Below are positions 53,894-64,000 of a stretch of 64,000 nt of DNA, piece by piece. The stretch is from positions 2,108,001 through 2,172,000 of the forward strand of contig NZ_CP059348.1 in NCBI RefSeq assembly GCF_013702265.1, in the 5' to 3' direction. The translations under genes were made by a program, and so were the position numbers. This DNA is from Providencia rettgeri. GTDB taxonomy: Bacteria > Pseudomonadota > Gammaproteobacteria > Enterobacterales > Enterobacteriaceae. How positions within the stretch are numbered: position 1 is the first letter of the stretch; each line of letters opens with the position of its first letter. The notes beneath the pieces are model-generated. The model saw nothing but the letters and a program-made list of their open reading frames with translations. It ran no database searches and was not told where the DNA came from.

Positions 53894-56501
53894 TTTATTT
53901 AAGTGGTTGAAAAAAGATAATGTTTGGGACTTCGATGGCGGCATTCATCCGCCAGAGATGAAATTGCAATCTAGCCAAACGCCTATGCGAGTCGCTTCCG
54001 TCCCTGACGAATTGATTATTCCGCTGCAACAGCATTTAGGGCCTGAAGGTGAACTGATTGTTAAAGTTGGTGATACTGTACTTAAAGGGCAGCCGCTCAC
54101 CAAAGGTACGGGTCGCACAGTCCCCGTCCACGCCTCAACATCGGGAACCATTGTTGCCATTGAGCCGATGGTTACCGCTCACCCTTCTGGGCTGAAAGAG
54201 CTGTGCGTCAAAATTAAATCTGATGGTTTAGATACTTGGGCACCTTTGCAACCCGAGCCTAATTTCCAACAACTTTCACGCGCCGATTTACTCAATAAGA
54301 TTGAGCAATCAGGGATCGCAGGTTTAGGGGGCGCAGGTTTCCCAACGGCCTCTAAACTAGCAGGCGGTAAAGACGCCATTAAAACATTGATTATCAATGC
54401 TGCTGAGTGTGAGCCCTACATCACTGCAGATGACCGCTTAATGCAAGAGCATTCCCAAGAGGTCATTGAAGGTTGCCGCGTTTTACAACATTTACTCAAT
54501 CCAGACCAAGTGCTGATTGGTATTGAAGATAATAAACCCGAAGCTATTAAGGCATTAAAACGTGCGCTGACGCCTACAGACTCGCAGATTTTTGTGCGCG
54601 TGATCCCAACCAAATATCCATCGGGTGGCGCAAAACAGCTCACAAAAATCTTAACCGGAAAAGAAGTCCCTTCTGGCGCACGTTCTTCCCAAATTGGCGT
54701 GCTAATGCAGAACGTCGGTACCGTCGTTGCTATTAAACGCGCGGTGATTGATGGTCAACCACTGATTGAGCGTGTCGTGACAGTGACGGGCGAAGCAATT
54801 AAACAACCTGGTAACTTCTGGGCGCGTTTAGGCACTCCAGTTAAGCATCTGCTTCAACAATCCGGTTTTGAACCGGAAAATGAGCAAATGGTGATTATGG
54901 GAGGCCCATTGATGGGCTTTACACTGCCGGATCTGAATGTGCCGGTGGTGAAAATCTGTAACTGTTTATTGGTTCCTACCCAAGAAGAAATGGGTGAAAA
55001 GCCCGTCGAAGAAGCCTGTATTCGTTGCGGTTTATGTGTTGATGCCTGCCCTGCGGGATTACTGCCCCAGCAATTATATTGGTTCAGTAAAGGCAACGAA
55101 CACGAAAAAGCGCAAAAACATAACCTCTTCGACTGTATTGAGTGTGGCGCTTGCGCTTATGTTTGCCCAAGTAATATTCCGTTGGTGCAATACTATCGTC
55201 AAGAAAAAGCTGAAATTCGCGAGATAGATCAAGAAGAACGTCGTTCTGCAGAAGCGAAACTACGTTTTGAAGCCAAACAGCAACGAATGGAACGCGAAAA
55301 ACTTGCCCGTGAAGAGCGCCATAAAAAAGCAGCGGTTCAAGTGGATACTGCGGATAAAGATGCGGTTAATGCGGCGCTGGCTCGTGTTAAAGCGAAGAAA
55401 GCATCAACCTCTGAACCAATAAAAATTATTTCGGGCGAATTGCCGGATAATAGTGCCGTTATTGCAGCAAGAGAAGCGCGTAAAGCCCAAGCTCGTGCTA
55501 AACAGGCGCAAAAAGTCGCAGAGCAAACCCAATCTGACAACCCTGCTATTGCAGATGGTGCTGAGGGTGATGACCCGCGCAAAGCCGCCGTGGCTGCCGC
55601 AATTGCTCGTGCAAAAGCCAAGAAAGCAGCTGAGCAACAAACTTCAGAACCTGTAGTTGAAGCTTCGGTTGAATCTGCTGAAGAAGTTGATCCGCGTAAA
55701 GCTGCCGTTGCTGCTGCCATTGCCCGTGCGAAAGCGAAGAAAGCCGCTGCGCAACAGACTTCAGAGCCTGCCGTTGAAGCGCCAGTTGAAGCCGCTGAAG
55801 AAGTTGATCCGCGCAAAGCCGCTGTTGCTGCGGCGATTGCCCGCGCAAAAGCCAAGAAAGCGGCTGCGCAACAGACTTCAGAGCCTGTTGTTGAAACTCC
55901 GGTTGAATCCGCTGAAGAAGTTGATCCGCGCAAAGCCGCTGTTGCTGCTGCCATTGCCCGTGCGAAAGCGAAGAAAGCCGCTGCACAACAAGCTTCAGAG
56001 CCTGTTGTAGAAGCGTCAGTTGAAACCGCTGAAGAAGTTGATCCGCGTAAAGCTGCCGTTGCTGCTGCCATTGCCCGTGCGAAAGCGAAGAAAGCCGCTG
56101 CACAACAAGCTTCAGAGCCTGTTGTTGAAACTCCGGTTGAATCCGCAGAGGAAGTCGACCCACGCAAAGCTGCCGTTGCTGCGGCGATTGCCCGCGCAAA
56201 AGCCAAGAAAACGGCTGCGCAACAGACTTCAGAGCCTGTTGTTGAAACTCCGGTTGAATCCGCAGAGGAAGTCGACCCACGCAAAGCTGCCGTTGCTGCG
56301 GCGATTGCCCGCGCAAAAGCCAAGAAAACGGCTGCGCAACAGACTTCAGAGCCTGTTGTTGAAACTCCGGTTGAATCCGCAGAGGAAGTCGACCCACGCA
56401 AAGCTGCCGTTGCTGCTGCCATTGCCCGAGTTAAGGCAAAGAAAGCCGCTGCCCAGCGATCTACAGAACCGCAATCAAATGAACAAACCACTACAGAGTA
56501 A
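53886..56501 (+). CDS. rsxC: RsxC, electron transport subunit with long C-terminal repeats
   Basis: 871 residues, longer than E. coli RsxC (about 740). The N-terminal part has the GGIHPPE motif, an NADH/FMN-binding-like domain ([13 protein letters not shown]) and two 4Fe-4S motifs [12 protein letters not shown] and [12 protein letters not shown]. The C-terminal third is Ala/Lys-rich and contains eight repeat units of 39 residues. ATG 53886 overlaps the rsxB stop and has AGAGGG upstream; the frame to 53853 is longer but not the family start. Peripheral membrane subunit that starts electron entry. Confidence 0.95.
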   Translation: MLNLFKWLKKDNVWDFDGGIHPPEMKLQSSQTPMRVASVPDELIIPLQQHLGPEGELIVKVGDTVLKGQPLTKGTGRTVPVHASTSGTIVAIEPMVTAHPSGLKELCVKIKSDGLDTWAPLQPEPNFQQLSRADLLNKIEQSGIAGLGGAGFPTASKLAGGKDAIKTLIINAAECEPYITADDRLMQEHSQEVIEGCRVLQHLLNPDQVLIGIEDNKPEAIKALKRALTPTDSQIFVRVIPTKYPSGGAKQLTKILTGKEVPSGARSSQIGVLMQNVGTVVAIKRAVIDGQPLIERVVTVTGEAIKQPGNFWARLGTPVKHLLQQSGFEPENEQMVIMGGPLMGFTLPDLNVPVVKICNCLLVPTQEEMGEKPVEEACIRCGLCVDACPAGLLPQQLYWFSKGNEHEKAQKHNLFDCIECGACAYVCPSNIPLVQYYRQEKAEIREIDQEERRSAEAKLRFEAKQQRMEREKLAREERHKKAAVQVDTADKDAVNAALARVKAKKASTSEPIKIISGELPDNSAVIAAREARKAQARAKQAQKVAEQTQSDNPAIADGAEGDDPRKAAVAAAIARAKAKKAAEQQTSEPVVEASVESAEEVDPRKAAVAAAIARAKAKKAAAQQTSEPAVEAPVEAAEEVDPRKAAVAAAIARAKAKKAAAQQTSEPVVETPVESAEEVDPRKAAVAAAIARAKAKKAAAQQASEPVVEASVETAEEVDPRKAAVAAAIARAKAKKAAAQQASEPVVETPVESAEEVDPRKAAVAAAIARAKAKKTAAQQTSEPVVETPVESAEEVDPRKAAVAAAIARAKAKKTAAQQTSEPVVETPVESAEEVDPRKAAVAAAIARVKAKKAAAQRSTEPQSNEQTTTE
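55572..56501 (+). repeat. 117-bp tandem repeats in the 3' part of rsxC
   Basis: Eight units beginning at 55572 with a 117-bp period; the last is partial. Each encodes [18 protein letters not shown] followed by a Gln/Glu/Val-rich linker. The units at 56157 and 56274 appear identical in DNA, pointing to recent duplication. Units differ mainly in the linker (for example Ala/Thr and Ser/Pro changes). Confidence 0.92.
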
Positions 56502-56512
56502 GTGATAAACAG

Positions 56513-57592
56513 ATGAAATTTAGACCGCTTGATAGCAAAGCACGCCGTTTAAAAATTGCTAGCGCCCCATTTACTCATGATAACCAAAGCACCAGTCAAG
56601 TCATGTTTTGGGTCCTGCTTGCAGCTATCCCTGGTATTGCAGTGCAAACCTATTTTTTTGGTGTCGGAACCTTATACCAAATCGCCATTGCGATGGTCAC
56701 AGCCGCAGTAACGGAAGCCATCTCCATCCGCTTACGCCAGCAGCCAGTGTTACCTGTTTTGAAAGATAATTCCGCGATTGTTACCGCGTTATTACTGGGT
56801 GTGAGCTTACCGCCATTATCACCTTGGTGGCTGATTGTATTGGGCACTGTATTTGCCATTATTATTGCTAAGCAATGCTACGGCGGCTTGGGGCAAAATC
56901 CATTTAACCCTGCGATGGTCGGTTATGTGGTATTGCTGATTTCATTCCCAGTGCAAATGACCAACTGGTTGCCACCTCAAGAATTGCAACAGCTGCATAT
57001 TTCTGGCTTTGATAGCTTGATGGTGATCTTTAGCGGGCATACCTCGACAGGGATAACTCTGGATCAATTACGTACCGGTATTGATGGTATGAGCCAAGCG
57101 ACTCCGTTAGATAGCTTTAAAACGGGCTTACTCACTCATTCAATTTCCGATGTACTACAGCAACCAATCCTGCAAGGTTCTTTAGCTGGTATCGGTTGGC
57201 AATGGGTGAACCTTGCCTATCTAGCAGGCGGATTAATTATGTTAAGTCGTCGCATTATTAGCTGGCATATTCCCGTAGCATTTATTGGTACCTTAGCCCT
57301 GCTCGCTGTGGTTAGCTGGTTAATTGACGATAGCCGCTATTCTCCACCATTAATCCAATTATTGTCAGGGGCGACTATGTTAGGCGCATTCTTTATTGCA
57401 ACCGACCCAGTCACTGCATCAACAACACCAAAAGGACGAATTATTTTTGGTGTGTTAATCGGCTTCTTAGTGTGGGTGATCCGCGTTTATGGCGGGTATC
57501 CTGATGCTGTGGCCTTTGCTGTCTTACTTGCCAATATCACCGTACCGTTAATCGACCACTATACGCAACCTCGCGCGTATGGACATAAGTAA
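56513..57592 (+). CDS. rsxD: RsxD, FMN-binding membrane subunit
   Basis: 359 residues with about nine membrane segments, related to NqrB. The covalent-FMN threonine is Thr197 in the SQATPLD motif (Thr187 in E. coli). [27 protein letters not shown] is another conserved block. Follows rsxC by 11 bp; rsxG starts 9 bp after its stop. Part of the ion-motive core. Confidence 0.95.
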   Translation: MKFRPLDSKARRLKIASAPFTHDNQSTSQVMFWVLLAAIPGIAVQTYFFGVGTLYQIAIAMVTAAVTEAISIRLRQQPVLPVLKDNSAIVTALLLGVSLPPLSPWWLIVLGTVFAIIIAKQCYGGLGQNPFNPAMVGYVVLLISFPVQMTNWLPPQELQQLHISGFDSLMVIFSGHTSTGITLDQLRTGIDGMSQATPLDSFKTGLLTHSISDVLQQPILQGSLAGIGWQWVNLAYLAGGLIMLSRRIISWHIPVAFIGTLALLAVVSWLIDDSRYSPPLIQLLSGATMLGAFFIATDPVTASTTPKGRIIFGVLIGFLVWVIRVYGGYPDAVAFAVLLANITVPLIDHYTQPRAYGHK

Positions 57593-57601
57593 GGAGCCAG
57601 C

Positions 57602-58231
57602 ATGTTAAATACAATGCGCCGTCATGGCACAATCTTGGCTCTGTTCGCGGCGGGTACAACTGCACTGAGCGCTGCTGTATATACGCTAACGAAAGATATC
57701 ATTGCCGAGCAAGCCGCCATTGTGCAGAAAAAATTGCTCGACCAAGTGGTACCTGAATCCTTATATGACAATGAGCTCGCCAAAGAGTGCTATCTGGTCA
57801 CCAATGAAGCTATACTGGGAAATAAACTCCCTCGACACCTGTATATAGCCCGTAAGGATGGTCAACCTGTTGCTGCCGCTTTAGAAAGCACGGCTCCCGA
57901 TGGTTATTCCGGCGCGATCCACTTGTTAGTCGGTGCGGATTTTAAAGGCAATGTTTTGGGTGTACGAGTCACTGAACACCATGAAACACCGGGGCTTGGG
58001 GATAAAATCGAAACCCGTATTTCCGATTGGATCACCCATTTTACAGGCAAAAAGTTAGAATCTGCACAAGACCCTCATTGGGCTGTGAAAAAAGATGGTG
58101 GTGATTTTGACCAATTTACAGGCGCCACGATCACGCCTCGTGCGGTCGTCAATGCCACAAAACGTACCGCTGCATTTATCCAAACGGTACCGGAAGAATT
58201 AGCGAATTACCCAATTTGTGGGGATGAATAA
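57602..58231 (+). CDS. rsxG: RsxG, FMN-binding periplasmic subunit
   Basis: 209 residues with one N-terminal membrane helix (about 9-28) and a periplasmic FMN-binding domain. The covalent-FMN threonine is in the [12 protein letters not shown] motif at about residue 179. Also contains [18 protein letters not shown], typical of RnfG/RsxG. Overlaps rsxE by one base. AAGGAG precedes ATG 57602. Confidence 0.95.
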   Translation: MLNTMRRHGTILALFAAGTTALSAAVYTLTKDIIAEQAAIVQKKLLDQVVPESLYDNELAKECYLVTNEAILGNKLPRHLYIARKDGQPVAAALESTAPDGYSGAIHLLVGADFKGNVLGVRVTEHHETPGLGDKIETRISDWITHFTGKKLESAQDPHWAVKKDGGDFDQFTGATITPRAVVNATKRTAAFIQTVPEELANYPICGDE

Positions 58232-58947
58232 TGAGTAGCGAAACTAAAGAATTATTTGCACAAGGGTTATGGAAAAATAACTCTGCATTGGTACAACTAC
58301 TGGGTTTATGCCCATTATTAGCAGTATCATCAACCGCGACTAACGCATTAGGTCTGGGGCTAGCAACGACCCTCGTTCTCGTCTGCACTAACGTCGCGGT
58401 ATCCGCATTTCGTCGCTGGGTTCCTGCTGAAATCCGTATTCCTATTTATGTGATGATTATCGCCTCCGTGGTGAGTGCCGTACAAATGCTGATCAACGCG
58501 TATGCGTTTGGTTTGTATGAATCGCTGGGGATCTTTATTCCGCTGATTGTCACAAACTGTATCGTCATTGGACGCGCTGAAGCTTATGCTTCTCGCAACA
58601 CAGTGCCTTTATCTGCCGTCGATGGTTTGGCGATGGGATTAGGAGCAACAGCCGCACTGTTTGTACTCGGCGCTATGCGTGAAATTCTTGGTAACGGCAC
58701 TTTGTTCGATGGCGCGGATCTACTGTTAGGTTCATGGGCGAAATCGTTACGTGTGGAAGTCTTACACCTTGACTCACCTTTTTTACTCGCTATGCTGCCA
58801 CCGGGCGCGTTTATTGGCTTAGCCTTAATGCTAGCCGGTAAATACCTTATCGATGAAAAAATGAAAAAGCGCGCAGCGCTAAAATCAGGTCAACAACCAG
58901 CTCGTGAATACCAAAAAGAACAAGGTTGTGGCACTCATATTTCTTAA
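58231..58947 (+). CDS. rsxE: RsxE, membrane subunit
   Basis: 238 residues with six membrane segments, homologous to RsxA (NqrD/E-like fold); the [27 protein letters not shown] block and [18 protein letters not shown] hold the conserved Cys. Last gene of the rsx set; nth starts 19 bp downstream with no terminator, so rsxABCDGE-nth is likely one transcript, as in E. coli. Confidence 0.95.
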   Translation: MSSETKELFAQGLWKNNSALVQLLGLCPLLAVSSTATNALGLGLATTLVLVCTNVAVSAFRRWVPAEIRIPIYVMIIASVVSAVQMLINAYAFGLYESLGIFIPLIVTNCIVIGRAEAYASRNTVPLSAVDGLAMGLGATAALFVLGAMREILGNGTLFDGADLLLGSWAKSLRVEVLHLDSPFLLAMLPPGAFIGLALMLAGKYLIDEKMKKRAALKSGQQPAREYQKEQGCGTHIS

Positions 58948-58966
58948 ATTTGAAGCTTTGTGAGCA

Positions 58967-59608
58967 ATGAATAAAACTAAACGAATCGAAATTCTCACTC
59001 GCCTGCGCGATAACAATCCTCATCCTACAACGGAGCTAGAATTTAGCTCCCCTTTTGAATTACTAATTTCGGTGCTGCTGTCTGCACAAGCCACCGATGT
59101 CAGCGTCAACAAAGCGACGGCAAAACTTTATCCAGTCGCCAATACGCCAGAGCAGATGGTCGCCCTCGGCGTTGATGGCATCAAAGAGTATATTAAAACC
59201 ATTGGGTTATTTAATACTAAAGCCGAAAGCGTCTATAAAACCTGTCAGATTCTGATTGAAAAACATCATAGCCAAGTCCCTGAAAACCGCGAGGCATTAG
59301 AAGCCTTGCCGGGTGTTGGGCGTAAAACGGCAAACGTTGTACTCAATACCGCATTTGGCTGGCCGACCATTGCCGTCGATACCCATATCTTCCGCGTGTG
59401 TAATCGCACCAAGTTTGCTCCCGGCAAAGATGTTGTGGAAGTCGAAGAAAAACTATTAAAAGTGGTTCCTGCTGAATTTAAAGTCGACTGCCACCACTGG
59501 TTTATTCTCCATGGTCGTTACACATGTATCGCCCGCAAACCACGCTGTGGATCTTGCATCATTGAAGATCTTTGTGAGTTTAAAGATAAAATTTACCCTG
59601 AAAATTAA
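58967..59608 (+). CDS. nth: Endonuclease III (Nth)
   Basis: 213 residues. Bifunctional DNA glycosylase/AP lyase that removes oxidised pyrimidines. Catalytic Lys120 and Asp138 in the HhH-GPD region and the four cluster cysteines 187, 194, 197 and 203 have the same numbers as E. coli Nth. Probably cotranscribed with rsx. In E. coli the next gene is dtpA; here it is rnb. Confidence 0.97.
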   Translation: MNKTKRIEILTRLRDNNPHPTTELEFSSPFELLISVLLSAQATDVSVNKATAKLYPVANTPEQMVALGVDGIKEYIKTIGLFNTKAESVYKTCQILIEKHHSQVPENREALEALPGVGRKTANVVLNTAFGWPTIAVDTHIFRVCNRTKFAPGKDVVEVEEKLLKVVPAEFKVDCHHWFILHGRYTCIARKPRCGSCIIEDLCEFKDKIYPEN

Positions 59609-59623
59609 TCAACTTAGCCCAAG

Positions 59624-59665
59624 ATGCGAATTTCCACACAGTTATAAAGTCATTCGCATTTTTTT
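59624..59665 (+). terminator. Terminator after nth
   Basis: ATGCGAAT and ATTCGCAT pair across a 20-base loop, then TTTTTT. Confidence 0.65.
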
Positions 59666-59729
59666 CTTGCTCTAAGACTTTGTCTTACGCAACAATAGAG
59701 CCAAACTCAACATCAAATAAACGGTAAGT

Positions 59730-61673
59730 ATGTTTCAAGACAACCCATTATTAGCGCAACTCAAACAAACGTTGCACGCCAAAACACCTCGCGTCGAAGG
59801 TCTGGTGAAAAGCACTGAAAAAGGCTTTGGCTTTTTAGAAGTCGATGGACAAAAAAGCTATTTCATTCCACCTCCGCAAATGAAAAAAGTGATGCACGGG
59901 GATAGAATTTCTGCTGCTGTTCATACGGATAAAGACCGTGAATTTGCTGAGCCTGAAGAGCTTATCGAGCCATTCCTTAACCGTTTTGTTGGTAAAATTC
60001 AGAAGAAAGATAACGACAATCGCCTGTTCGTTATTCCCGATCATCCACTGCTAAAAGATGCCATTTCTTGTCGCCCAATCAATGGTATCACTCATGAATT
60101 TAAGCAAGGTGACTGGGTTGTCGCAGAAATGCGTCGCCATCCATTAAAAGGCGACAAAGGTTTCTACGCAGAAATTACAGAATATATTACCTTCGGTGAT
60201 GACCATTTTGCACCGTGGTGGGTAACGTTACGCCGTCACCAATTAGATCGCGCTGAACCTGCTATGGTGGAAAGTGAGCGTGATGATGAAGGCTTAGAGC
60301 GTATTGATTTAACTGACCTTCACTTTGTCACCATCGACAGTGCAAGCACTGAAGATATGGATGATGCACTGTATATCGAAAAAACCGCCGAAGGCAACCT
60401 GAAACTGTATATCGCGATTGCCGACCCAACCAGTTATATCAAAGAAGGCAGTGAGTTAGACAAACTGGCATTAGCCCGTTCATTCACTAACTACCTTCCA
60501 GGCTTCAACATTCCAATGTTGCCTCGCCAGCTGTCTGATGATTTATGTTCACTGCGTCCAAATGCTCGTCGCCCTGCTCTGGTTTGCGTTACGCAAATCC
60601 TGCGAGACGGCTCAATTGATAGCAATATTGAGTTCTTTAGTGCGTGGGTTGAATCGAAAACTAAGTTAGTTTATGACGAAGTTTCTGATTGGTTAGAAGA
60701 AACGGGTTCTTGGAAACCACAGTCTGATGCCGACACTCAGCAAATCCTGCTATTAAAAGAGATGGCAGATAAGCGCTTACAATGGCGCCATGATAATGCC
60801 TTAGTCTTCAAAGACAGACCGGATTACCGCTTTGTTTTAGACGAAAATGGCAACGTGGTGAATATCGTCTCAGAAAGCCGTCGTACCGCAAACCGCATTG
60901 TTGAAGAAGCGATGATCACCGCTAACTTATGTGCGGCTAACGTACTGAAAAACAAATTAGGTTTCGGTGTATTTAACGTCCATATGGGCTTTGAACCGCT
61001 GCAAATCGAACAAGTGGTTCAGACCTTGAAAGATAATGGCATCGAAGCAAAAGGTGAAGAGCTATTAACCCTTGAAGGTTTCCGTCAATTACGCCGCCTC
61101 TTGGATTCACAGCCGACTCAATTCTTAGACAGTCGTATTCGTCGTTTTCAAACCTTTGCGGAAGTCAAAGCGGATCCGGGCCCTCACTTTGGTTTAGGTT
61201 TTGATGCATATGCCACATGGACATCGCCAATTCGTAAATACACCGATATCGTCAACCACCGTTTGCTGAAATCGATTATTGCGGGTGCTCCAACGCCAGA
61301 AAAACCAAGCGAAGAGTTATCCCTTAAGCTGGCAGAACGCCGCCGTGCTAACCGTATGGCTGAGCGTGATGTGGGTGATTGGCTATATTCCCGCTACCTA
61401 AAACCGTTTGAAGGTACTGACACCAAGTTCCCTGCGGAAATTATCGATATTACTCGCGGTGGTGTGCGTGTGCGTTTAGTGGATAATGGCGCCGTTGCCT
61501 TTATTCCTGCACCATTCCTGCATAGTGTTCGTGATGAAATTCAGTGCAGCCAAGAGACTGGTAGCGTGCTGATTAAAGGCGAAAAAGCCTATCAATTAAA
61601 CGATATTATTGATGTTAATATCGCTGAAGTGCGTATGGAAACCCGTAATATCGTGGCTCGCCCAGCCGCGTAG
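59730..61673 (+). CDS. rnb: Exoribonuclease II (RNase II)
   Basis: 647 residues against 644 in E. coli. Processive 3'-5' hydrolysis of single-stranded RNA. Two cold-shock domains at the start ([26 protein letters not shown] is the first), the RNB catalytic domain with [22 protein letters not shown] (the magnesium aspartates), and an S1 domain at the C-terminus ([24 protein letters not shown]). Monocistronic with a strong terminator. ATG 59730. Confidence 0.97.
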   Translation: MFQDNPLLAQLKQTLHAKTPRVEGLVKSTEKGFGFLEVDGQKSYFIPPPQMKKVMHGDRISAAVHTDKDREFAEPEELIEPFLNRFVGKIQKKDNDNRLFVIPDHPLLKDAISCRPINGITHEFKQGDWVVAEMRRHPLKGDKGFYAEITEYITFGDDHFAPWWVTLRRHQLDRAEPAMVESERDDEGLERIDLTDLHFVTIDSASTEDMDDALYIEKTAEGNLKLYIAIADPTSYIKEGSELDKLALARSFTNYLPGFNIPMLPRQLSDDLCSLRPNARRPALVCVTQILRDGSIDSNIEFFSAWVESKTKLVYDEVSDWLEETGSWKPQSDADTQQILLLKEMADKRLQWRHDNALVFKDRPDYRFVLDENGNVVNIVSESRRTANRIVEEAMITANLCAANVLKNKLGFGVFNVHMGFEPLQIEQVVQTLKDNGIEAKGEELLTLEGFRQLRRLLDSQPTQFLDSRIRRFQTFAEVKADPGPHFGLGFDAYATWTSPIRKYTDIVNHRLLKSIIAGAPTPEKPSEELSLKLAERRRANRMAERDVGDWLYSRYLKPFEGTDTKFPAEIIDITRGGVRVRLVDNGAVAFIPAPFLHSVRDEIQCSQETGSVLIKGEKAYQLNDIIDVNIAEVRMETRNIVARPAA

Positions 61674-61692
61674 TCATTCTCCATTTCGTATT

Positions 61693-61727
61693 AAAAAGAC
61701 CATCACTCAAATGATGGTCTTTTTTAT
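61693..61727 (+). terminator. Strong intrinsic terminator after rnb
   Basis: AAAAAGACCATCA and TGATGGTCTTTTT form a 13-bp stem with a short loop. Confidence 0.9.
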
Positions 61728-61900
61728 ATGGTCAAAATACATTCAATATGAATGAGTTAGCATTTAATGTTAAACATCTAACGTTTCTTGACATTTCTTT
61801 CTGATTATTCCGATCCGCCTATTCTTTTTTCATGATATTTTAATTCGGCTATATGCTGATACGTAATTATCATTATAAAAAATAAGTTGGAGTAAACATC

Positions 61901-62107
61901 ATGAAACGCATCCTCTCTTTTGTCATTATCGCAACGGTGGCACTGGGTCTCAGTGCTTGTTCAAATATGTCAAAACAGAATAAAAACACAGCGATTGGAG
62001 CGACTGTCGGTGCTGTTGGAGGCGCAATATTAACGGATGGAAGCGCACTGGGCACAGTAGGTGGCGCGGCTATCGGCGGGATTATTGGACATCAAGTGAA
62101 GAAGTAA
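61901..62107 (+). CDS. osmB: OsmB, small glycine-zipper lipoprotein
   Basis: 68 residues. Lipobox LSAC with the acylated Cys20, then a glycine-zipper region AIGATVGAVGGAILTDGSALGTVGGAAIGGIIGH. E. coli OsmB is an outer-membrane lipoprotein induced by osmotic and stationary-phase stress under RpoS and Rcs. Small size and position before yciH-pyrF match E. coli. ATG 61901. Confidence 0.93.
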   Translation: MKRILSFVIIATVALGLSACSNMSKQNKNTAIGATVGAVGGAILTDGSALGTVGGAAIGGIIGHQVKK

Positions 62108-62129
62108 ATTTAACACACGCTTTAATGAC

Positions 62130-62158
62130 AAATGGGGGAATAATTTCCCCCATTTTTA
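62130..62158 (+). terminator. Intrinsic terminator after osmB
   Basis: AAATGGGGGAA, TAAT loop, TTCCCCCATTT, then TTATT. Confidence 0.88.
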
Positions 62159-62188
62159 TTAGGATGGTTATTTCTTAAATACTACTAA

Positions 62189-62515
62189 TCAACCACCTGC
62201 CAATTTAACTTGAAAACCTTTGGCTTCCAATAATTGCTTCAGCAAGTCACGCTTATCGCCTTGGATCTCGATATCACCGTCTTTTACTGCACCGCCACAA
62301 CCACATTTTTTCTTCAATTCAGCGGCTAGTTTTGCCAGTTCAGCATCATCCAGATCTAAGCCTGTCACAACACAAACACCCTTGCCTTTACGACCAGATG
62401 TTTCACGACGAATACGCACGATACCATCGCCTTTCGGGCGCTCGGCTTTCGGTTTTTCTTCCTCAATGCGGCCAATATCCGTGCTATAGACTAGACGGCT
62501 GTTAGCGTCACTCAT
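62189..62515 (-). CDS. yciH: YciH, SUI1/eIF1-family translation factor
   Basis: 108 residues of the SUI1 domain ([50 protein letters not shown]). The E. coli protein influences fidelity of translation initiation, similar to eIF1. Overlaps pyrF by 4 nt (ATGA), so it is translated after pyrF in one transcript. The start is ATG 62515. Confidence 0.93.
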   Translation of the reverse strand: MSDANSRLVYSTDIGRIEEEKPKAERPKGDGIVRIRRETSGRKGKGVCVVTGLDLDDAELAKLAAELKKKCGCGGAVKDGDIEIQGDKRDLLKQLLEAKGFQVKLAGG

Positions 62516-63249
62516 GCGATATCCTTAATGGACTGGTTAATTTGTTGTAAGGTCAGCGCTGGGTCTTCACTACGGGTGATCGGACGCCCAATTACCATAT
62601 AATCGACACCCGCTTCAATCGCTTGTTGTGGGGTCATAATACGACGCTGGTCACCCACTTCGCTACCTACAGGACGAATACCTGGCGTGACTAACTTGAA
62701 TTCTTGCCCGCATACTGCTTTTAGCGCTTTTGCTTCGTGTGCTGAGCACACGACACCATCAAGACCACACTGCTTAGTTAACAGCGCTAAACGCTCAGCA
62801 TGCTCTGCCGGCGTTAAGTTAATACCAACACCCGCTAAATCTGAGGCATCCATACTGGTTAATACGGTGACAGCCGTTAATAAAGGAGCGTCTTTACCGT
62901 AGCTTTCAAGAGCTTGGCGTGCAGCTTCCATCATTCGTGCACCACCGCTAGCATGAACGTTGACCATCCAAACGCCCATTTCTGCCGCTGCAGAAACAGC
63001 GCGAGCAACCGTATTTGGAATATCATGGAATTTAAGATCCAGAAAAACATCAAAACCACGGTCATGGAGTGACTTAACAAATTGAGGACCATTAAATGTG
63101 AACATTTCTTTGCCCACTTTTAATCGGCAGTCGCGCGGGTCAATCCTATCAACAAATGCGAGTGCGGCATCCGCAGTTTCATAGTCTAGAGCCACAATGA
63201 TAGGCGAGTCAGTGTTTACGCGAACGAGGTTCTCAGTTGAGGAGATCAT
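62512..63249 (-). CDS. pyrF: Orotidine-5'-phosphate decarboxylase
   Basis: 245 residues. Last step of UMP synthesis: OMP to UMP plus CO2. The catalytic set Asp71, Lys73 and Asp76 is in [10 protein letters not shown], with numbering equal to E. coli. Also [22 protein letters not shown] near the C-terminus. ATG 63249. Follows lapB by about 45 bp in the same direction, and is coupled to yciH. Confidence 0.97.
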   Translation of the reverse strand: MISSTENLVRVNTDSPIIVALDYETADAALAFVDRIDPRDCRLKVGKEMFTFNGPQFVKSLHDRGFDVFLDLKFHDIPNTVARAVSAAAEMGVWMVNVHASGGARMMEAARQALESYGKDAPLLTAVTVLTSMDASDLAGVGINLTPAEHAERLALLTKQCGLDGVVCSAHEAKALKAVCGQEFKLVTPGIRPVGSEVGDQRRIMTPQQAIEAGVDYMVIGRPITRSEDPALTLQQINQSIKDIA

Positions 63250-63294
63250 TTCATAGCCTTTATTGAGTATTGTCAGAAATTAAAAGTGACACTG

Positions 63295-64000
63295 TCACTG
63301 ACCATCCAGCCCGCGAATTGGCTTGATGGTGTCCCAAGAGCGACAAGATGGACAGTGCCAATAGAGCGAACGGGAGGTAAAACCACATTTGTGGCAACGG
63401 TAATCCGGCTTAGTACGAATTTGCTCACCCACCATTTTACGTAGCAAAATCAAGCTCTCTTTGGCTCGGCCTTCTTCTGCCTCCGCCAGATGGTAATCCA
63501 TCAAACGGTAGAATAAACGCATGGTTGGATGACGCTGAATTTGGTCATTGATATAGCTAGCAGCCGCTTCGTGATTCTGTTTTTCAACGATAATATCGGC
63601 GAGATAAAGCTCAGCAATGGCGCCTGTATTTCCATCAACACATTGACGTAAATAGGTTTCCCAGCCTTCCGCCAGCCCAGTGTGTCGATAACATTCATAC
63701 AGCATTGGCAACGTTTCAGACACCAGTTCTCTATCTTGATGATAAACCTGTACTAAGGCAGAAATCGCTTTATCATAATTGCCTTGCTCGATAAAAATAC
63801 GCCCTTTCATAATCGAAACGCGTGCGCAGTTTTTATCCGCTTGCTCGCCTTTGTTTAATAGGCTTAAGGCTTCGTCGATATCATCACTCGCCAATTCTTG
63901 AGTCGCTAACTCACAGTAGAAATGGGCGATTTGTTCCCGTAGCTCTTCCGCGCCTAATTTCACCAGCTTGGTTGCCGTTTCAATGGCTTTGCCCCAATCA
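63295..64000 (-). CDS. lapB: LapB (YciM), 3' part; 5' end outside window
   Basis: The frame is open to the window edge; the codon at 63963 is an internal GTG, so only the C-terminal 234 residues are seen. TPR-like helices fill most of it, ending in a rubredoxin-type metal domain CHKCG...CPSC. In E. coli LapB is an inner-membrane protein that recruits FtsH to degrade LpxC and thus limits LPS synthesis. EIAHFYCELA-like, RHPTMRLFYRLMDYHL and IKPIRGLDG blocks match closely. Upstream of pyrF as in E. coli. Confidence 0.96.
   Translation of the reverse strand, partial: DWGKAIETATKLVKLGAEELREQIAHFYCELATQELASDDIDEALSLLNKGEQADKNCARVSIMKGRIFIEQGNYDKAISALVQVYHQDRELVSETLPMLYECYRHTGLAEGWETYLRQCVDGNTGAIAELYLADIIVEKQNHEAAASYINDQIQRHPTMRLFYRLMDYHLAEAEEGRAKESLILLRKMVGEQIRTKPDYRCHKCGFTSRSLYWHCPSCRSWDTIKPIRGLDGQ

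Noticed and set aside
55337-56491. Long antisense open frames (about 384 and 283 residues) across the rsxC 3' region
   Set aside because: They are produced by the 117-bp GC-rich repeats read in other frames. Their products are repeats of Ala/Ser or Gln/Leu with no family likeness, and rsxC is clearly coding.
55572-56501. Possible CRISPR-like tandem array
   Set aside because: The repeats are contiguous, in frame inside rsxC and have no unique spacers.

Overview
The window looks like about 64 kb of the replication-terminus region of an enterobacterial chromosome, most likely Morganellaceae and probably Providencia. Evidence for Enterobacterales: close full-length relatives of E. coli ydfG, ynfB, bioD2/ynfK, mlc, ynfL, ynfM, tus, fumC, manA, ydgA, add, ydgJ, ydgK, rsxABCDGE, nth, rnb, osmB, yciH, pyrF and lapB in a largely E. 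coli-like order. Departures from E. coli point to Morganellaceae: nth runs straight into rnb, blr/cnu are missing between ydgJ and ydgK, and the DNA is moderately AT-rich by eye. The genus is an inference. I saw no rRNA, tRNA, CRISPR array, IS element or prophage.

Layout. 1-7.7 kb: an operon of a DUF4132 protein (5' end outside the window), a MoxR-type AAA+ ATPase (YehL), a DUF5682 protein (YehM), a VWA protein (YehP) and a SWIM zinc-finger protein (YehQ); its function is unknown. 7.7-14.7 kb: regulator/transporter pairs (MarR/EamA, TetR/MFS), alkB, a threonine-aldolase-family enzyme, yaiI and a LysE exporter. 14.7-24.5 kb: mnmH/selU, yjbD, gss, an OmpC/F-type porin, two hypothetical membrane proteins, a MerR/MFS pair, a LysR regulator and an ABM monooxygenase. 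24.7-30 kb: a single-gene HipA-type kinase (YjjJ), LysR, TSUP permease, ABM monooxygenase, ACT protein, a frameshifted ArsR-type regulator, and 5'-truncated remnants of alaX and of a YhaV-type toxin. 30-43 kb: roxA, a LysE exporter, LysR with a tautomerase/quinone-reductase pair, DUF4139, ydfG, ynfB, bioD2, mlc, ynfL/ynfM and an AA10 LPMO. 43-64 kb: tus, fumC, manA, ydgA, add, yfeH, ydgJ, ydgK, the rsx operon, nth, rnb, osmB, yciH, pyrF and the 3' part of lapB.

The main result is the termination machinery. A dif-like XerCD site lies at 29999-30026, differing from E. coli dif at two positions. Two Ter sites lie at 43136-43158 and 49907-49929, both on the + strand, the first just upstream of tus. 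Their orientation should let leftward forks through and stop rightward forks that have already passed dif. The three FtsK-orienting (KOPS) octamers I found by eye all point at the dif site. The Tus protein appears to carry Arg in place of the His144 lock residue of E. coli Tus.

Several regulatory sites can be read directly: twin MarR palindromes, a twin TetR-type motif, a MerR-type promoter with a 19-bp spacer, and a T-N11-A palindrome for YnfL. Start codons were moved from the longest frame where a ribosome binding site or family alignment favoured an internal start.
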